Positions 42,125 to 44,402 of a stretch of DNA of 44,402 bases are shown here, in pieces. Both the position numbers and the translations under genes were made by a program. Positions within the stretch are counted from its first letter, which is position 1, and each line of letters opens with the position of its first letter. The notes under the pieces were generated by a model. It was not told the origin of the DNA. It saw only the letters and a list, made by a program, of their open reading frames with translations, and made no database searches. The DNA is from Myroides albus (GTDB taxonomy: Bacteria; Bacteroidota; Bacteroidia; Flavobacteriales; Flavobacteriaceae), in assembly GCF_009711045.1 (NCBI RefSeq), contig NZ_WMJX01000024.1:213-44614 (forward strand), written 5' to 3'.

Positions 42125-43432
42125 ATGAAAAATTATATATATAAATCAGGTTTAGCTCTTATAGTTTTAGCAGCGCTTACTTCTTGTCAAAAAGAAGAGG
42201 ATCGCGTATTTAGCGAGACATCTACCGAGCGTGTTGAACAAAGAGAGATTGAATTACAGAATCATTTGCTTACAGCTGAACATGGATGGAAACTTGTTTA
42301 TGTAACTGATGGTAAACGCTATGGAGGTTTTACTTATCTATTAGATTTTGCTGGAGGACGTCACGTTAGAATGGTGTCTGATTTTAACGAAGAAGGGTTA
42401 ATTGCAGAAACAGGTGAGTACCAAATTAAAATGCGTGGAACTACAAGTTTAATATTCTCTACACGTACTAAGATTCACGAACTTTCAGATCCTATTAATT
42501 CTGCTTATGAAAATGGAAAAGGATTTAATGGTGAGTTCCAGTTTGGGTACTATGGTAAGAGTGAGGATGGAAATGAAATGTATTTTAAAACTCCTAAGCA
42601 AGGTACTGAAGCAGTCTTTGTGAAAGCAACTAAGGAGGACTGGGATCGTTTTGAAGAGCAGTACAATATGGGATTTAATATGAGTTTAGATACTCAACCG
42701 ATATTCCGTGTCTTGGAGGTAAATGAAGGTGGAAACGTGGTAAACTATGATTTGAATTATTTACCAAGTGTTCGTTTCGCTAAAATTGATAAGGGAGAAA
42801 TGTTGAATAATCAAAGTTCTTTTGGAGTTGGTTATACGCCAGATGGTGTAAAATTAACTAAGGGAATAAAAGTAGGTGAAGATATTGCTACTGATTTTAT
42901 TTTCGACCCTAATACATCAAGTTTTAATTATTCTGCTAATGGAAATACTGCTTCAATAAAGTATTCAGAGGCACCTATAAATTGGAATGATTCGTATAAA
43001 GTTACTTTAAAAGATAGTAATACTAGGTTGTTTTTCGATGCAGGAGATCTGGCTGGAGCTTCAACTAACTCACCACTGTTTAGAAAGTATTTAGATAAAT
43101 TTAAAAAAGACTCTAAACCAGGTTTAAGTCAAATACAAATATACTTTAAACAAGGTGCTGGTAATTATGCTACTTTTGCATTTAATGGTGCGTCTTATAG
43201 ATTGAATTTTAATGTTCAAGATGATAATGATGCACTTAAGATTACTGATAAAAGATGGACTAGTAACAATGTTCCAGCTGATTTGAAAGAATTTGCAGAA
43301 GCGTTATTTGAGGACAAACTTTATTTTAGAGTTGAGAGTTTTAAAATTAAGTATTCTAATACATTAGTTACTATTATGTCTAATAAACAGGCTATAGCAT
43401 TAGCGAATTACGATTATAACTCTAGTTTTTAA
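42125..43432 (+). CDS. DUF4302 lipoprotein of the SusCD operon
   Basis: A 435-residue lipoprotein (LTSC, Cys21), last gene of the operon. The DUF4302 part has HLLTAEHGWKLVYVTDGKRYGGFTYLLDF-type sequence at about residues 48-75, VRMVSDFN and GEYQIKMRGTTSLIFST, and a beta-rich remainder. DUF4302 proteins have no established activity and travel with SusC, SusD and the zinc metallohydrolase. A surface ligand-binding role is the simplest inference. A strong terminator follows at 43462-43491. Confidence 0.87.
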   Translation: MKNYIYKSGLALIVLAALTSCQKEEDRVFSETSTERVEQREIELQNHLLTAEHGWKLVYVTDGKRYGGFTYLLDFAGGRHVRMVSDFNEEGLIAETGEYQIKMRGTTSLIFSTRTKIHELSDPINSAYENGKGFNGEFQFGYYGKSEDGNEMYFKTPKQGTEAVFVKATKEDWDRFEEQYNMGFNMSLDTQPIFRVLEVNEGGNVVNYDLNYLPSVRFAKIDKGEMLNNQSSFGVGYTPDGVKLTKGIKVGEDIATDFIFDPNTSSFNYSANGNTASIKYSEAPINWNDSYKVTLKDSNTRLFFDAGDLAGASTNSPLFRKYLDKFKKDSKPGLSQIQIYFKQGAGNYATFAFNGASYRLNFNVQDDNDALKITDKRWTSNNVPADLKEFAEALFEDKLYFRVESFKIKYSNTLVTIMSNKQAIALANYDYNSSF

Positions 43433-43461
43433 TTATATTGAAAACTTAGATATGTTTTAAG

Positions 43462-43491
43462 AAAAAGGAGGTCATTAAGACCTCCTTTTTT
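43462..43491. terminator. Bidirectional terminator of SusCD operon and Crp-family gene
   Basis: Perfect 12-base arms AAAAAGGAGGTC and GACCTCCTTTTT with a 5-base loop, between the convergent SusCD operon and regulator gene. Confidence 0.88.
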
Positions 43492-43507
43492 ATTTCTTAC
43501 AATTCTT

Positions 43508-44080
43508 TTACTCCTCGCCAGATATCTTTTTAAGGGCTCTATTTAGCGTACGTGTTGTAATGCCTAAATAAGAGGCCATATCTTCTTTAGAAATCTTTAA
43601 TTGCTGCTTTTCTTGTAATTCCAATAGCTTTTCAAGGGCATGTTCGACCGTGTAAAGCTGTTGAAATGAAGCCTTTTGACTGGTGTGGTATACCCTAAGG
43701 GCTTCAACTTCCAATAGTGCATTGTTGAAGGTTATATCAGTTTTAAGCAAGTGTTCAAATACTGAGAGTGGAATAATATAGGCTGTCACTTCACTTATGG
43801 CTTCTACAGAAGCCAGGCAGTTCTTTTTACCCATTATTTCTATTTCACCCATAATCTCACCAGTGCTCAAAAACTCAGGAATATATTCCTTTCCATTCTC
43901 CTCAGTAATGAAGCATTTTGTAATGCCTTCATTAATAACTATTACTTTGGTTACAGGATCGCCTTGATGCAATAAATATTCTTTTGGTTTATATTTTTGC
44001 AATAAAATTTTATCCGAGAAAACATCTGTGTTTGCAAGGGTTTCGATATACGAAAAGAAGCTAATATTTATTCTTAACAT
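43508..44080 (-). CDS. Crp/Fnr-family transcriptional regulator
   Basis: A 190-residue regulator with an N-terminal cyclic-nucleotide-binding-like domain (about 15-120, KPKEYLLHQGDPVTKVIVINEGI, LSTGEIMGEIEIMG, CLASVEAISEVTAYIIPLSVF). A C-terminal winged helix follows at about 145-188 (ISKEDMASYLGITTRTLNRALKKI). Bacteroidota members of this type usually lack the cAMP-binding residues, and the ligand is unknown. Convergent with the SusCD operon, sharing a terminator, it is not necessarily its regulator. A palindrome GGACA-AA-TGTCC lies 17 bases upstream of the start (44097-44108). Confidence 0.9.
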   Translation of the reverse strand: MLRINISFFSYIETLANTDVFSDKILLQKYKPKEYLLHQGDPVTKVIVINEGITKCFITEENGKEYIPEFLSTGEIMGEIEIMGKKNCLASVEAISEVTAYIIPLSVFEHLLKTDITFNNALLEVEALRVYHTSQKASFQQLYTVEHALEKLLELQEKQQLKISKEDMASYLGITTRTLNRALKKISGEE

Positions 44081-44096
44081 TTTTTTATCACATTAG

Positions 44097-44108
44097 GGAC
44101 AAATGTCC
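44097..44108. promoter_or_regulatory. Palindrome upstream of the Crp-family gene
   Basis: GGACAAATGTCC has perfect 5-base arms GGACA/TGTCC and lies 17 bases before the start codon. It could be an autoregulatory operator; this is unproven. Confidence 0.35.
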
Positions 44109-44293
44109 TATGGGGGTTAGTTTAATTTATTGAATTTTGTCTCATCAAAGTTAAGTAATTATCTATTAAAACTTTTTCGTTTTAGGTATGTTTTAAAAAA
44201 AGATTAGGGCCTTACTTACTTTGATAGTACTTTGCTAGCACAAAGTATGTTTTTTTCAATTATACAATACAAGTGATAAAGTGTTTTTTTCAA

Positions 44294-44333
44294 AAAAACG
44301 GGAGAACAGTGTAAGTGATGTTCTCCCGTTTTT
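44294..44333. terminator. Terminator of a gene beyond the right edge
   Basis: Arms AAAAACGGGAGAAC and GTTCTCCCGTTTTT pair perfectly (14 bases) around a 12-base loop. No plus-strand gene precedes it, so it probably ends a minus-strand transcript entering from the right. Confidence 0.75.
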
Positions 44334-44402
44334 ATTACTTTTAAGTTTTATTGATTGATTTAGTGGATCAATCTCAAAAGTTGTGTTTAGGCATAAAGCT
44401 TA

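Larger units (their letters stand above)
44081..44402. other. Spacer upstream of the Crp-family gene
   Basis: No gene recognised. It contains a palindrome (44097-44108), AT-rich sequence, a strong terminator (44294-44333), and an 8-base inverted repeat around 44348-44370. The end of a minus-strand gene may lie at the right edge, but its frame cannot be decided from about 40 bases. Confidence 0.4.

Noticed and set aside
1..44402. CRISPR arrays, tRNA or rRNA genes, insertion sequences, prophage
   Set aside because: No regular spaced repeats, cloverleaf-like sequences, rRNA signatures, transposase or integrase motifs were seen anywhere in the window.

Overview
The window is chromosomal DNA from a low-GC Bacteroidota, most likely a Flavobacteriaceae member (Myroides-like is my best guess). 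The evidence is two SusC/SusD- or TonB-type outer-membrane import systems plus a third receptor, many lipoproteins whose acylated Cys is followed by an acidic SSDD-type stretch, AT-rich spacers, and promoters of the Bacteroidota form TTTG-N17-21-TAnnTTTG. The genus assignment is inference. No rRNA, tRNA, insertion sequence, phage or CRISPR array was seen.

Layout. 1-900: the tail of an OmpA-family gene, then a gene-poor stretch with a short repeat of the OmpA 3' flank and an orphan terminator. 905-6281: a four-gene operon with two paralogous small secreted or lipoprotein binding proteins, a TonB-dependent receptor and a DUF4374-like surface lipoprotein; I cannot name its substrate, and it is the best candidate for an undescribed uptake system. 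6390-8451: small membrane proteins, ecotin (a protease inhibitor) and an NlpE-like lipoprotein. 8539-11572: an AraC regulator, then an ankyrin lipoprotein and a CodA-like amidohydrolase transcribed from a near-perfect promoter. 11881-17051 (minus): DUF2853, menD, a periplasmic glutathione peroxidase, a gene relic and a TPR histidine kinase. 17374-19708: prephenate dehydratase and two small secreted proteins.

19769-28134 (minus) is a copper/silver-type efflux operon: a Met/Cys-rich secreted protein, CusA, a TolC protein with a Met/Ser/Gly-rich insert, CusB carrying both an N-terminal metal-binding domain and a C-terminal HMA domain, and a DUF3347 lipoprotein. A phosphate-selective-type porin is divergent from it. 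29783-31567 is a decaying patch: a frameshifted four-helix membrane gene, a second membrane gene, and a SUKH (SMI1/KNR4) immunity-like pseudogene. 31662-35011 (minus) is a PepSY membrane protein with a TonB receptor, an iron-uptake type pair. 35012-36306 is a 1.3 kb gene-free stretch holding a decayed LytTR DNA-binding domain. 36307-43432 is a SusC-SusD-zinc metallohydrolase-DUF4302 operon, followed by a convergent Crp/Fnr regulator.

Overall the window is dominated by nutrient and metal traffic across the outer membrane, with scattered core metabolism (menaquinone, phenylalanine) and several visible gene relics.
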